Source: Corynebacterium hindlerae (GTDB lineage Bacteria; Actinomycetota; Actinomycetes; Mycobacteriales; Mycobacteriaceae). Taken from it: a stretch of 64,000 bases of DNA. Where the stretch lies: positions 2,325,069 through 2,389,068 of the forward strand of contig NZ_CP059833.1 in assembly GCF_014117265.1 (NCBI RefSeq), written 5' to 3'. The translations under genes were made by a program, and so were the position numbers. Positions 29,173-38,481 of this stretch are shown here, piece by piece (within the stretch, counting starts at the first letter, position 1; every line of letters begins with the position of its first letter). Under the pieces are notes generated by a model. The model worked only from the letters and a program-made list of their open reading frames with translations. It was not told the origin of the DNA and did not search any database.

Positions 29173-30294
29173 ATGGCGCGCGACTATTACGGCATTCTTG
29201 GAGTCGACAAGGGGGCTTCCGACTCGGAAATCAAGAAGGCTTACCGTCGACTCGCCCGGAAGTACCACCCGGACGTCAACGACACTGAAGAAGCCGCGGA
29301 AAAATTCCGCGAAATCTCCCTGGCCAATGAGGTCCTGACTGATCCAGACAAGCGTCGCATCGTTGATATGGGCGGAGATCCGCTAGAGCAGCCGCAGGGA
29401 TTCGGTGGCGCGCCCGGTGGTGGATTCGGTGACATCTTCGAAGCGTTCTTTGGTGGCGGTGGGCAGCGCGGCCCACGTTCCCGCGTACAGCCCGGTGCCG
29501 ACGCACTCCTGCGCACCCGCATCACCCTGGAAGAAGCCTTCGCCGGCGCCAAGAAAGACATCACCGTGGACACCGCCATCCTGTGCGATGTGTGCGAGGG
29601 CACTGGCAGCAAATCCAAGGCCAAGCCGATCACCTGTAGCCATTGTGGCGGAATGGGATCCGTCCAGGAAGTGCAGCGTTCCTTCCTTGGCAACGTCATG
29701 ACCACCCGCCCCTGCCACGTTTGTAACGGCACGGGCGAGATCATCCCTGACCCGTGCGAAAAATGCGCAGGTGATGGGCGTATCAAGGCACGCAAGGATC
29801 TGACCGTCAATATCCCCGCCGGCATTGCCGACGGCATGCGCATCCGCATGGCCGGTCGCGGTGAGGTTGGCCCGGGTGGCGGTCCAGCGGGTGACCTGTA
29901 TGTGGAGATCAACGTGGCACCGCACCCAGTGTTCGTGCGTGAGGGCAACAACCTGCACGTCACGGCTAAGGTTCCGATGCTTGACGCAGCGCTGGGCTGC
30001 GATGTGGAACTGGAAGGGCTGGACGGAAATCCGACCACCATCACTGTTCCCGCCGGTGCGCAACCGGGGCAGCAGGTGCACATGGCTGGTGCAGGCATGC
30101 CCGTGCTGCGTGCGGAAGAAAGCTACGGCGATCTCATCGCACACGTGGACGTTCAGATCCCCACCCACCTGGATAGCCACACGCGCGAGGTGCTGGAAAA
30201 GCTCCGCGATCACCGTAATGACACCGCCGCGATCCACAGCGAGGGCGAGTCTGAGTCCATGTTTGACCGCTTTAAGAACCGCTTCCGCCGATGA
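29173..30294 (+). CDS. dnaJ: chaperone DnaJ (DnaJ2)
   Basis: A 373-residue type I J-protein. The J domain (residues 1-65) contains the HPD motif in YHPDVND; a Gly/Phe-rich linker (about 70-100) follows, then four zinc-finger repeats beginning [24 protein letters not shown] and CEKCAGDG, and two beta-sandwich substrate domains. It stimulates DnaK ATPase. This hrcA-linked copy is normally called dnaJ2 in actinobacteria, with another dnaJ beside dnaK. It overlaps rsmE by 4 bp. AAAGGT sits ahead of the start. Confidence 0.95.
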   Translation: MARDYYGILGVDKGASDSEIKKAYRRLARKYHPDVNDTEEAAEKFREISLANEVLTDPDKRRIVDMGGDPLEQPQGFGGAPGGGFGDIFEAFFGGGGQRGPRSRVQPGADALLRTRITLEEAFAGAKKDITVDTAILCDVCEGTGSKSKAKPITCSHCGGMGSVQEVQRSFLGNVMTTRPCHVCNGTGEIIPDPCEKCAGDGRIKARKDLTVNIPAGIADGMRIRMAGRGEVGPGGGPAGDLYVEINVAPHPVFVREGNNLHVTAKVPMLDAALGCDVELEGLDGNPTTITVPAGAQPGQQVHMAGAGMPVLRAEESYGDLIAHVDVQIPTHLDSHTREVLEKLRDHRNDTAAIHSEGESESMFDRFKNRFRR

Positions 30295-31049
30295 GTCTGC
30301 CCGCATTCGTCTACGACCTGGACACGGTCCTTGCCGGGGGTCGTCCGGTTTTGCCGGAAAACTCCGGCGTGCTGGACGGTGCGGAAGGTAAGCACGCCGC
30401 CACCGTTAAGCGCCTGGCCGTGGGGGAGCAGCTGTTGCTTATCGACGGCCACGGCTCCGGAATCGAGTGCACTGTCACTGACGTGGCCAAAGGATCGCTC
30501 CGGTTCACCGTCGACCGGCGTGTGGAGTTTCCGCAGCGCGCCCCCGTGACGATCGTGCAGGCGCTACCAAAATCGGAGCGTTCGGAACTTGCAGTCGACC
30601 TTATGACGCAGGGTGGCGTGGATGTGATTGTCCCGTGGCAGTCCGAGCGCACGATTGCGAAGTGGGGTGCCAAGGCTGAAAAAGCTGCTGCGAAGTGGCG
30701 TTCCATGGCGGTGTCTGCGGCGAAACAATCGCGCCGCATGGTCATTCCACAGATCGCAGCTCTGGCCGATACCCGCGGCGTAGCTGACCTGGTCGCAGAA
30801 CTTACCAGCCGTGGTGGTCTCGCCGTGATGCTGCACGAAGCCGCGGCAGTGCCGGTTACCTCCCTGGAGTTCGGTGACCGCGAGGTGATGTTTGTGGTGG
30901 GGCCTGAGGGAGGGCTGTCCCCGGCGGAGCTCGCCCAGCTACAGGAGGCCGGTGCCGTGACCGCGCTGCTCGGCCCGGAGGTGCTGCGCACTGCGAGCGC
31001 CGGACTCGTGGCACTCGCTGCTCATGGAGCGCTCGCCCGGTGGCGGTAG
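30291..31049 (+). CDS. rsmE: 16S rRNA m3U1498 methyltransferase RsmE
   Basis: A 252-residue SPOUT methyltransferase. The N-terminal PUA-like RNA-binding domain ([26 protein letters not shown]) precedes the knotted catalytic domain with [13 protein letters not shown] and [17 protein letters not shown], the SAM-binding knot. It methylates uridine 1498 of 16S rRNA in the assembled small subunit. Start overlaps the dnaJ stop (ATGA). Placement between dnaJ and phoH is the usual actinobacterial order. Confidence 0.93.
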   Translation: MSLPAFVYDLDTVLAGGRPVLPENSGVLDGAEGKHAATVKRLAVGEQLLLIDGHGSGIECTVTDVAKGSLRFTVDRRVEFPQRAPVTIVQALPKSERSELAVDLMTQGGVDVIVPWQSERTIAKWGAKAEKAAAKWRSMAVSAAKQSRRMVIPQIAALADTRGVADLVAELTSRGGLAVMLHEAAAVPVTSLEFGDREVMFVVGPEGGLSPAELAQLQEAGAVTALLGPEVLRTASAGLVALAAHGALARWR

Positions 31050-31119
31050 CTGCTTACGGTAAGTTTAAAGAACAATCGATCGAAGAAGCGCATCGAAGAA
31101 GCACAAGGAAAAGGTTCAC

Positions 31120-32106
31120 TTGGCCATTTACCAGCGCAAGGACATCATCACCCAAAATTATGTCCTTGATGAAACGTACGCGCAGACCGTCCTCGGAATC
31201 TCCGACGACAATTTGCGGGTACTGGAAAACCTGATCCCCGTCGATATTTTCGTCCGTGGCACGGAGGCGACTCTCACCGGACCGGCACATGAGGTGGCCC
31301 GGGTGACCAAGGTGCTGGATGAGCTGCAAGCGATCGCCCGTCGTGGCCACGTGATCAGCCCGGTATCGGTCAAGAATGCGGTGAAGATCGTTACCCAGGA
31401 AGCACCGCAGTCCGTTCGGGAGGTTTTGGCCTCGGACATCATTTCCCGCAAAGGGAAGGTGGTGCGCCCGAAGACCCTCGGACAGAAAGAATACGTCGAC
31501 GCGATTGATGAGAACACGATTGTGTTCGGTCTCGGGCCTGCCGGTTCCGGTAAGACGTACCTGGCGATGGCGAAAGCCGTGCAGGCGCTCCACGCCCGCC
31601 AGGTCAGCCGCATCATTCTGACTCGCCCTGCCGTGGAAGCGGGGGAGAAGCTCGGGTTCCTGCCGGGCACGCTGGATGAGAAGATCGACCCGTACCTGCG
31701 CCCGCTGTACGACGCGCTCCGAGACATGATCGACCCGGAGATGATCCCAAAGCTGATCGAATCGGGCATCATCGAGGTAGCACCTCTGGCCTACATGCGC
31801 GGTCGCACGCTCAGCGATTCCTTCGTCATCCTCGACGAAGCACAAAACACCACACCAGCCCAGATGAAAATGTTCCTCACCCGGCTTGGCTTTGGCTCCA
31901 AGATGGTGGTCACCGGCGACATCACCCAGGTGGACCTGCCCGGTGGTCAAAAGTCTGGTCTGCGCGTGGTGCGGGACATCCTGCGGGGCGTGAACGACGT
32001 ATTCTTCATGGAGATGGGCAGCGAAGACGTTGTCCGCCACGACCTCGTGGGCCGTATTGTGGATGCATACGAAGAGTACGAAGCGCTCGCGCGAGAGGAC
32101 TATTAA
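31120..32106 (+). CDS. phoH: PhoH-like ATPase
   Basis: A 328-residue P-loop ATPase with Walker [10 protein letters not shown] and Walker [12 protein letters not shown]. An N-terminal KH-like segment (about residues 30-80) precedes the ATPase. PhoH proteins are linked to RNA handling and are usually encoded next to ybeY. The start is TTG 31120, preceded by AAGGAAAAGG; a stop in frame at 31066 and no other start codon rule out a longer form. The next gene begins 1 bp after its stop. Confidence 0.92.
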   Translation: MAIYQRKDIITQNYVLDETYAQTVLGISDDNLRVLENLIPVDIFVRGTEATLTGPAHEVARVTKVLDELQAIARRGHVISPVSVKNAVKIVTQEAPQSVREVLASDIISRKGKVVRPKTLGQKEYVDAIDENTIVFGLGPAGSGKTYLAMAKAVQALHARQVSRIILTRPAVEAGEKLGFLPGTLDEKIDPYLRPLYDALRDMIDPEMIPKLIESGIIEVAPLAYMRGRTLSDSFVILDEAQNTTPAQMKMFLTRLGFGSKMVVTGDITQVDLPGGQKSGLRVVRDILRGVNDVFFMEMGSEDVVRHDLVGRIVDAYEEYEALAREDY

Positions 32107-32107
32107 A

Positions 32108-32653
32108 TTGAGCATCGAGGTTTTCAACGAATCCGGTTACCCGGGGGTCAATGAGGAGATGCTCATCGACGTCGCCTCCTACGCCCTCACCCGCATGGAC
32201 ATTCACTCCGCAGCCGAGATGAGCCTGCACATCGTCGACCTAGACACCATCGCTGACCTGCACGTACGCTGGTTGGACCTCGAGGGTCCCACCGACGTCA
32301 TGAGCTTCCCCATGGACGAGCTCACCCCGGGTTCCGGCCGCCCCGATGCCGCTCCGATGGGACCCGCCATGCTCGGCGATATCGTGCTGTGCCCAGAGTT
32401 CGCTGAAAAACAAGCCGCCAAAGCGGGGCACGACCTCGGCCATGAGCTGTGCCTGCTGACCGTCCACGGGTGCCTGCACCTGCTGGGATACGATCACATC
32501 ACCCCAGCTGAGGAGCAAGAAATGTTCGCGCTCCAAAACGAACTTCTGGCGGACTGGTATGAGGACGTCGATAAGCGCGGCGTGACGTACCAGCCGAAGC
32601 CGACCGGACCCGGTGCCTTCCCTAGCGCGGCAGATCGCGAGCAGTTGGGCTAA
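32108..32653 (+). CDS. ybeY: endoribonuclease YbeY (16S rRNA maturation)
   Basis: A 181-residue zinc-dependent endoribonuclease that acts in 16S rRNA 3'-end maturation and ribosome quality control. The metal site [11 protein letters not shown] is complete, and DVMSFPM is the family's other signature. I chose TTG 32108, one base after the phoH stop, because it gives [10 protein letters not shown], the expected N terminus; a longer in-frame start would lie within phoH. Its stop overlaps the next start (TAATG). Confidence 0.93.
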   Translation: MSIEVFNESGYPGVNEEMLIDVASYALTRMDIHSAAEMSLHIVDLDTIADLHVRWLDLEGPTDVMSFPMDELTPGSGRPDAAPMGPAMLGDIVLCPEFAEKQAAKAGHDLGHELCLLTVHGCLHLLGYDHITPAEEQEMFALQNELLADWYEDVDKRGVTYQPKPTGPGAFPSAADREQLG

Positions 32654-33948
32654 TGCTCACTGCCCTCGGACTGCTGCTCGCCCTCGTCATCTCAGGTGCC
32701 CTCACCACCGTCGAATCCGCCGTCTCGTCCATCTCTCGCGCCCGCGTGGAGGAACTCCTCAAGGAGGAACGACCCGGCGCAGACGCGCTGCTCAAGGTGG
32801 TCACGAAGCGCGCCGAGCACATCAACCTGCTGGTGCTGCTCCGCACGCTTCTTGACGCCATTGCCGCCGTCTTCACCGTCTCCCTGTGCATCGAACTGAT
32901 CGAATCCCGGCCGCTGGCCATCACGGTGGCGGTCGTGGCACTGACGCTGGTGACCTTCGCCGTGATTGGCGTGTTCGCCCGCACCGCCGGCAGACAAAAC
33001 CCCTACACGGTGTCGCTCAACTCCGCGTTGATCCTGAACACCATGTCCTACATTCTGGGGCCCATTCCGAAGGTGTTGATCTGGTTGGGCAACCTACTCG
33101 CGCCCGGCACTGGCTTCCGCGATGGCCCGTACTCCACCGAAATTGAACTGCGCGAAATGGTGGATATTGCGCAGGAGCACGGCGTGGTGGAGCTGGAAGA
33201 GCGCCGCATGATCCAAAACGTGTTCGACCTCGCCTCCACCACAGCTCGCTCGGTGATGGTGCCCCGCCCGGAAATGATCTGGATCGAGAGAGATAAACAC
33301 GCAGGTCAAGCGACCGCACTGTGCGTGCGAAGTGGCCATTCCCGTATCCCGGTGATCGGGGAGACCGTCGATGACATCGTGGGCGTGGTGTACCTGAAAG
33401 ACCTGGTGCAAAAGACCTACCACGCCACCGACGGCGGGAAATCCGTGCGGGTAGACGAAGTGATGCGGCCAGCTACCTTTGTGCCAGACTCCAAACCGCT
33501 GGACAGCTTGCTGCACGAAATGCAGCTGCACCGCAACCACATTGCCATGTTGGTGGACGAATACGGCGGTATTGCCGGGCTTGTCTCCATCGAGGACATC
33601 CTGGAGGAGATCGTCGGCGAAATCGCTGACGAGTATGACCACACCGAGGTCGCACCGGTGGAGCGCCTGGGAGATCAGCAGTTCCGGGTGGTCTCGCGCC
33701 TATCCCTGGATGACCTCGCGCAGTTGATGGATGAGGAACTGGACCTGGACATCGACTTTGCGGAATACGCTGAACAAGTGGATACCGTCGGTGGCCTCAT
33801 CGCCTATGAGCTTGGTCGTGTTCCGCTGCCAGGCGCGCAGGTTGAGGTGTGTGGTCTGAAACTGACCACGGAGGGCAGCAGAGATCGGCGCGGACGTATG
33901 CGCGTGACCTCAGCGGTTGTTGAAGTGGTTGATACACTCGAACCATGA
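32653..33948 (+). CDS. HlyC/CorC-family membrane protein with CBS domains
   Basis: A 431-residue protein of the DUF21-CBS-CorC_HlyC type. Three to four hydrophobic segments lie within residues 1-160; a paired CBS region follows (RSVMVPRPEMIWIERD through EEIVGEIADEYD), and a C-terminal CorC_HlyC domain closes the protein. Such proteins are linked to magnesium or cobalt efflux, though often annotated as haemolysins. It sits between ybeY and era, a widely kept arrangement, with 1-bp and 4-bp overlaps to its neighbours. Confidence 0.88.
   Translation: MLTALGLLLALVISGALTTVESAVSSISRARVEELLKEERPGADALLKVVTKRAEHINLLVLLRTLLDAIAAVFTVSLCIELIESRPLAITVAVVALTLVTFAVIGVFARTAGRQNPYTVSLNSALILNTMSYILGPIPKVLIWLGNLLAPGTGFRDGPYSTEIELREMVDIAQEHGVVELEERRMIQNVFDLASTTARSVMVPRPEMIWIERDKHAGQATALCVRSGHSRIPVIGETVDDIVGVVYLKDLVQKTYHATDGGKSVRVDEVMRPATFVPDSKPLDSLLHEMQLHRNHIAMLVDEYGGIAGLVSIEDILEEIVGEIADEYDHTEVAPVERLGDQQFRVVSRLSLDDLAQLMDEELDLDIDFAEYAEQVDTVGGLIAYELGRVPLPGAQVEVCGLKLTTEGSRDRRGRMRVTSAVVEVVDTLEP
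33933..33938 (+). promoter_or_regulatory. -10 box TACACT upstream of era
   Basis: TACACT inside the end of the CBS-protein gene ends 6 bases before the era ATG, so era may have its own leaderless promoter within the operon. Confidence 0.4.
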
Positions 33949-34865
33949 CAGAACTTGGATTTACCGAAGATGGCTTTCGTTCCGGCTTCGTCAGTTTCGT
34001 AGGCCGGCCCAATACCGGTAAATCGACGCTGACCAACGCCCTGGTGGGCGAGAAAATCGCCATCACTGCCAACCAGCCTGAAACTACGCGCCACCCGATT
34101 CGTGGTTTGGTTCACCGGCCGGACGCCCAAATCGTGGTGGTGGATACTCCGGGGCTGCACCGCCCACGCACTCTACTTGGCGAGCGGCTGAACGAGATGG
34201 TGAAAGAAACCTACTCGGACGTGGACTTGATCTGCCTGGTGATTCCCGCCGATGAGAAGATCGGGCCGGGGGACCGCTGGATCCTGGACGCTGTGCGTCA
34301 GTCCGCGCCCAAGACCCGGCTCATGGGTGTGGTGACCAAGATCGACAAGGTAAGCCGCGATGAGGTCGGCGCGCAGCTCATGGCACTGCACGAACTGCTG
34401 GGCGGCGAGTGCGAAGTGGTACCGGTATCGGCGAAGAAGGCCGAGCAGCTGGACGTGCTGGTCGATGTGATCACCTCTCAGCTGCCCGAAGGACCGAAGT
34501 TCTACCCGGACGATCACGTCACGGACGACGATACAGAAAAGCGCATGTCCGAGCTGATCCGGGAGGCGGCACTATCGGGTTTGAAGCACGAACTGCCACA
34601 CTCAGTGGCCGTGGAGATTGACGAGGTTCTCCCGAACGAGGACCGTGAGGGCGTGCTGGATGTTCACGCGGTGATCTACGTGGAACGCCCAGGACAGAAG
34701 ACCATTTTGATGGGCAAAGACAACCGACGCATGGGGCGGATTATTCATAACTCCCGGCAGGAGATCATGAACCTGCTGGGCCAGAACATCTACCTTGACC
34801 TGCGCATCAAGGTGCTCAAGGACTGGCAATCTGACCCGAAGGCACTGGGGCGCCTCGGCTTCTAA
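33945..34865 (+). CDS. era: GTPase Era
   Basis: A 306-residue GTPase needed for 30S subunit assembly. G motifs: G1 GRPNTGKST (residues 21-29), G3 DTPGLHRP, G4 TKID in VVTKIDKVS. The C-terminal KH domain binds the 16S rRNA 3' end and includes IYVERPGQKTILMGKDNRRM. Switch I reads TTRHPIRGL. Length is normal. Start overlaps the previous gene by 4 bp and its stop overlaps recO by 1 bp (TAATG). Confidence 0.95.
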   Translation: MTELGFTEDGFRSGFVSFVGRPNTGKSTLTNALVGEKIAITANQPETTRHPIRGLVHRPDAQIVVVDTPGLHRPRTLLGERLNEMVKETYSDVDLICLVIPADEKIGPGDRWILDAVRQSAPKTRLMGVVTKIDKVSRDEVGAQLMALHELLGGECEVVPVSAKKAEQLDVLVDVITSQLPEGPKFYPDDHVTDDDTEKRMSELIREAALSGLKHELPHSVAVEIDEVLPNEDREGVLDVHAVIYVERPGQKTILMGKDNRRMGRIIHNSRQEIMNLLGQNIYLDLRIKVLKDWQSDPKALGRLGF

Positions 34866-35602
34866 TGCACTCTTACCGCGAACGCGCCTTGGTGGTGCGC
34901 ACCTATGATTTTGGGGAGGCTGACCGCATCGTGGTGTTGCTGACTCCACGAGGCCTGGTGCGGAGTGTGGCCAAGGGCGTGCGTCGGGCGAAGTCCCGGT
35001 TTGGTTCGCGGGTGCAGCCTTTTGTGCTGCTTGACGTGCAGTTATATCCCGGCCGGAACCTTGACACGTTGACGGCGGCAGACACCGTCGAGTACTTCGG
35101 TTCCGGCATCATCGAAGACTATGACTCATATACCGCTGCGAGCGCTGTGCTAGAGGCCGCCGAACAGCTCAGTTTCCACGAGGGGGAGTTGTTTGACCTC
35201 ACCGTGGCGGCGCTGCGTCGGATGCGGGATTCGGAGTTGCCCACGGCCGTTCTGGATGCCTTTTTGTTGCAGGCAATGGAGATCGCGGGGTGGGCCCCGA
35301 GTCTGTTTGACTGCGCTCATTGTGGCGCCCCTGGTCCACACCATGCGTTTCATCCAGGGGCAGGGGGCGCGCTGTGTGAAAACTGCCATCTAGCGGACTG
35401 CGCGACGCCACCGACGGAAGCCTTGCGGCTGATGTGGTGGCTGGCGCACGAGGCGTGGGATGCAGTGGAAGCTGCAGCGCAGCACCCTGGGTTCAGCGAT
35501 TTGTTGTCCACGGCGCACCAGCTGACCAGGGCACATTTGCAGTGGCACCTGGAGCGGTCCGTGACATCCCTCAACTTCGTGGACTCTGGGTGGAGCAACT
35601 AA
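34865..35602 (+). CDS. recO: DNA repair protein RecO
   Basis: A 245-residue RecF-pathway mediator that helps load RecA on gapped DNA. The N-terminal OB fold begins [21 protein letters not shown] four-cysteine zinc site is visible in [13 protein letters not shown] and CENC in the C-terminal half. It is coupled to era by a 1-bp overlap and followed by uppS after 10 bp, the standard corynebacterial order. Confidence 0.93.
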   Translation: MHSYRERALVVRTYDFGEADRIVVLLTPRGLVRSVAKGVRRAKSRFGSRVQPFVLLDVQLYPGRNLDTLTAADTVEYFGSGIIEDYDSYTAASAVLEAAEQLSFHEGELFDLTVAALRRMRDSELPTAVLDAFLLQAMEIAGWAPSLFDCAHCGAPGPHHAFHPGAGGALCENCHLADCATPPTEALRLMWWLAHEAWDAVEAAAQHPGFSDLLSTAHQLTRAHLQWHLERSVTSLNFVDSGWSN

Positions 35603-35605
35603 GAT
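35600..35605 (+). promoter_or_regulatory. -10 box TAAGAT of uppS
   Basis: TAAGAT overlaps the recO stop codon and ends 7 bases before the uppS GTG; leaderless start pattern. Confidence 0.5.
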
Positions 35606-35612
35606 AGGTCGG

Positions 35613-36338
35613 GTGACTGCACCAAATATTCCCGCCGAGTTTCGTCCCCGCCACATCGCGCTCGTGATGGACGGCAACGGGAGATGGGCCCAAGAACGGG
35701 GCATGAAGCGTACAGAGGGGCACAAGCGTGGCGAGGCCGTGCTCATGGACGTCATCGATGCCTGCCTGGAGCTGGAGGTTCCGTACCTGTCCGCCTATGC
35801 ATTTTCTACGGAGAATTGGCGTCGTTCAGCGGATGAAGTGCGATTCTTGATGGGATTTAACCGAGACGTGTTGCGTCGCCAGCGTGATGTGCTCAATGAG
35901 AAGGGGGTTCGTGTTCGGTGGGCAGGTCGCCGTCCACGGCTCTGGCGCTCGGTGATCAGGGAATTGGAGGCTGCTGAGGAGCTGACCAAGGACAACACCC
36001 GCATGACCCTGGCGATGTGCGTCAACTATGGCGGTCGGGCCGAGATCGTCGATGCGGCTCGTGAGATTGCGCGTCGCGCTGCTGCTGGCGAGCTGCGCCC
36101 GGATGACATCCATGAGAAGAACTTCGGCCAGTTCCTCGACGAACCTGACATGCCGGACGTGGACCTGTTCTTGCGCCCTTCGGGGGAGAAGCGCACCTCT
36201 AATTTCCTGTTATGGCAGTCGGCATATGCGGAAATGGTGTACCAAGACAAGTTGTTCCCGGATTTCACTCCGGAGGACTTGTATGCCGCGGTGTTGGAAT
36301 ATGCGCAGCGGGATCGCCGTTTCGGAGGGGTGAAGTAA
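35613..36338 (+). CDS. uppS: cis-prenyl (polyprenyl) diphosphate synthase
   Basis: A 241-residue Z-type isoprenyl diphosphate synthase, which makes the polyprenyl phosphate carrier for cell-wall peptidoglycan and arabinogalactan. The diphosphate-binding motif VMDGNGRWA (near residue 20) and the C-terminal [20 protein letters not shown] are intact. In mycobacteria the recO-linked enzyme makes decaprenyl diphosphate; chain length here cannot be read from the sequence. The start is GTG with no ribosome binding site. Confidence 0.92.
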   Translation: MTAPNIPAEFRPRHIALVMDGNGRWAQERGMKRTEGHKRGEAVLMDVIDACLELEVPYLSAYAFSTENWRRSADEVRFLMGFNRDVLRRQRDVLNEKGVRVRWAGRRPRLWRSVIRELEAAEELTKDNTRMTLAMCVNYGGRAEIVDAAREIARRAAAGELRPDDIHEKNFGQFLDEPDMPDVDLFLRPSGEKRTSNFLLWQSAYAEMVYQDKLFPDFTPEDLYAAVLEYAQRDRRFGGVK

Positions 36339-36339
36339 G

Positions 36340-37401
36340 GTGCCGGACAAGGCACAACTCAAGCGCTGGCAACGCCACTTGGCTAATGAGCGCGCCGAAG
36401 CTGCGGTGTACCGGAAGCTGGCGGAGCGCAAGGAGGGCGAGGAACGCAACATTTTGCTCGCGCTTGCCGACGCCGAATCCCGCCACGAAGCTCACTGGCG
36501 ACGCCTACTCGGGGATGAAGCCCGCGACATCCGCCCGGATCTTTCCACCCGAATTAAAGGGTTTTTGGCTGGTCATTTTGGTTCCGTGTTCGCGCTGGCG
36601 CTCATGCAGGCCGCGGAGACCCGCAGCCCTTATTCACATGACGCCGATGCGACGGAACAAATGTCTGCTGATGAACGCATTCACGCTGAGGTGGTGCGTG
36701 GTTTGGCGGAGCGGGGACGGGAACAGATGTCCGGCAATTTCCGCGCAGCCGTGTTCGGCATGAACGACGGTTTGGTATCAAACCTCGCGCTGGTTTTGGG
36801 CATTGTGGGGTCCGGGGTGTCCAACCACTTTGTGCTGCTAACGGGCATTTCGGGGTTGCTGGCCGGCGCGCTGTCAATGGGGGCGGGCGAGTACATCTCG
36901 GTGTCGTCGGCACGCGAGCTTCTCGACGCCTCAAAGCCGAATCCACAGGCTGCTGACGCGATCCCGGCGCTGGATGTGAACGCGAATGAACTCGCGCTAG
37001 TGTATCGCGCCCGGGGGATGAATCCGGAAGAAGCGATGCAACGGGCTTCGCTGGTGATTCAGTCGATCCATCACCCGTCGGCCTCACAGGCGTTGGACAC
37101 CGACCAGAATAAGGGCGAAGTGGTCGGTAGTGGTTTGGCCGCTGCGGTCGCGTCGTTTTTGTTCTTCGCTTCGGGAGCTCTGATCCCCATTGTCCCGTTT
37201 TTCTTCGGGCTTTCCACATCGTTGGCGGCGATTATTGCCTGCGTGCTGGTGGCGATTGCGTTGATGCTCACCGGCGGTGTGGTCGGTGTGCTCTCGGGCG
37301 CGCCACCGCTGGCGCGGGCATTGCGCCAGGTGGCGATCGGGCTGGGGGCAGCCGCGATCACCTACGGGCTGGGATGGATCTTTGGGGTGTCAGTAGCGTA
37401 G
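36340..37401 (+). CDS. ferritin-like plus VIT1/CCC1 membrane protein (MbfA type)
   Basis: A 353-residue fusion. The N-terminal domain (about residues 1-130) is rubrerythrin/ferritin-like with ligand-type motifs NERAEAAVYRKLAE, ESRHEAHW and DERIHAEV. The C-terminal part is a five-helix VIT1/CCC1 transporter with FGMNDGLVSNLALVLG and GALSMGAGEYISV. Proteins with this layout (MbfA) export iron or manganese in other bacteria. It starts with GTG one base after uppS and ends 5 bp from convergent zur, which fits a metal-homeostasis context. The metal is not known here. Confidence 0.85.
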   Translation: MPDKAQLKRWQRHLANERAEAAVYRKLAERKEGEERNILLALADAESRHEAHWRRLLGDEARDIRPDLSTRIKGFLAGHFGSVFALALMQAAETRSPYSHDADATEQMSADERIHAEVVRGLAERGREQMSGNFRAAVFGMNDGLVSNLALVLGIVGSGVSNHFVLLTGISGLLAGALSMGAGEYISVSSARELLDASKPNPQAADAIPALDVNANELALVYRARGMNPEEAMQRASLVIQSIHHPSASQALDTDQNKGEVVGSGLAAAVASFLFFASGALIPIVPFFFGLSTSLAAIIACVLVAIALMLTGGVVGVLSGAPPLARALRQVAIGLGAAAITYGLGWIFGVSVA

Positions 37402-37406
37402 GCAGG

Positions 37407-37838
37407 TTATGCTGCGCATTTCGGGCACAGCCCGAAGATTTCCGCGGTGTGCCCTTCGAGGGTGTAGCCGTTTTCCTTGGCCACTCGATTGGCCCACTGC
37501 TCAACTTCGCTGCCTTCGATTTCCACGGTGGCGCCACACTTGGTGCACACCAGGTGGTGGTGATGGTGCTCGGATTCACAGTGGCGGTAGAGGGTTTCCC
37601 CGGTAGACATGTGGAGGACATCCACCGCGTTGATCTCAGAGAGCGATTGCAGCGTACGGTACACCGTGGTGAGCCCTACCTTGAGGTCACGCGCGGTGAG
37701 CTCATGGTGGATCTGCTTCGCGGAAGAGAAGGTGTCAGTGTCGCGGAGCACTTCAATCACCGCGGCGCGCTGGCGGGTGCTGCGCTGGCCTAACTTAGGA
37801 ATTGGAGACTCGCTGCGAGGGGTCATGGCCGACGTCAT
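37407..37838 (-). CDS. zur: zinc uptake regulator, Fur family
   Basis: A 143-residue Fur-family repressor. The winged helix covers residues ~15-85 (QRAAVIEVLRDTDTFSSAKQIH). Metal sites: CESEHHHHHLVCTKCGATVE and the C-terminal CPKC, giving the structural Cys4 zinc site and His-rich sensor site. Zur represses zinc-uptake genes when zinc is ample. It lies 65 bp downstream of an ArsR-type regulator in the same direction, matching the corynebacterial znr-zur (mycobacterial smtB-furB) operon. Confidence 0.92.
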   Translation of the reverse strand: MTSAMTPRSESPIPKLGQRSTRQRAAVIEVLRDTDTFSSAKQIHHELTARDLKVGLTTVYRTLQSLSEINAVDVLHMSTGETLYRHCESEHHHHHLVCTKCGATVEIEGSEVEQWANRVAKENGYTLEGHTAEIFGLCPKCAA

Positions 37839-37903
37839 GCCTTTCCATTATGGTTAAACAGTCGTTGAAAAATTAAGTTACCACGTCTACAACCTTTGTA
37901 TCA

Positions 37904-38209
37904 TCACGATGGTGCAGATATTTTCAGGGCTGCATCCAGAATGGACATTGCGTCGATATTGGTCAGGGAATAATACATCTCCCGGCCGTGGCGGACGTTG
38001 TCGACCAACCCAGCCGTGCGCAGTACTTTGAGGTGCTGGCTGATAAGAGGTTGGCTTGATCCGAGTGTTTCAACTAGCTCGTGGACGCACTTGGGGGATT
38101 CATTGAGCAGGTACACAATCTTCATACGTAGCTCTGAATCCAGCGCACGAATGATCTGTTGGGCGCCGGAAAAATCTGTAGCAAGGTTTACAGTGTCGCT
38201 CACTGTCAC
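37904..38209 (-). CDS. znr: ArsR/SmtB-family zinc-responsive regulator
   Basis: A 101-residue winged-helix repressor. The recognition helix is in GSSQPLISQHLKVLRTAGLV, followed by the wing VRHGREMYYSL. One cysteine (SPKCVHEL) sits where ArsR-family proteins keep a metal ligand. In relatives this protein releases DNA when it binds zinc and controls its own operon with zur. Two GTG starts, 38209 and 38203, are possible; AGGAG suits the second (9-base spacing). Confidence 0.88.
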   Translation of the reverse strand: MTVSDTVNLATDFSGAQQIIRALDSELRMKIVYLLNESPKCVHELVETLGSSQPLISQHLKVLRTAGLVDNVRHGREMYYSLTNIDAMSILDAALKISAPS

Positions 38210-38236
38210 TCACTCCTGACCGTAACTGAAGTGAAC

Positions 38237-38251
38237 AGGCAAGAATTGCCT
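38237..38251. promoter_or_regulatory. candidate operator AGGCAA-GAA-TTGCCT upstream of znr-zur
   Basis: A perfect 6-3-6 inverted repeat about 28 bp before the znr start. On the minus strand it follows directly after TATA in CATATAAGGCAATTC, a plausible -10 box, so a bound repressor would block transcription. The rest of the 38210-38481 gap holds ACTTG-AGAACA-CAAGT (38326-38341) and no other clear signal. Confidence 0.4.
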
Positions 38252-38481
38252 TATATGTCCAGTTAATCCCACCTTGGAATAGCAGGTCAAGGGCTAGTTG
38301 AGGGACTTTGAGCACACTTGGTTACACTTGAGAACACAAGTCAAGCTCGGCAGCCAGTCGAGTCAAACCTTAACTTCATCGCAGCCGCCGTGGAAGCATG
38401 CGTCGCCGGTTCACTCCGGAATTGGGCGAACATGGTTACCTCGGTGTGTGAAAGCGGTGGGACAACCCCTCAAGGAGTGTC

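Noticed and set aside
28100-29175. CIRCE heat-shock operators near hrcA and dnaJ
   Set aside because: No TTAGCACTC-N9-GAGTGCTAA or close variant was found.
32653-33948. Haemolysin (toxin) annotation for the CBS protein
   Set aside because: The DUF21-CBS-CorC layout and position between ybeY and era point to metal transport or ribosome-linked housekeeping rather than cell lysis.
38260-38481. A T-box riboswitch ahead of glyS
   Set aside because: Neither the T-box sequence (TGGNACCGCG) nor a terminator/antiterminator pair is present; only GCGGTGGGACAACCCC gives a vague resemblance.
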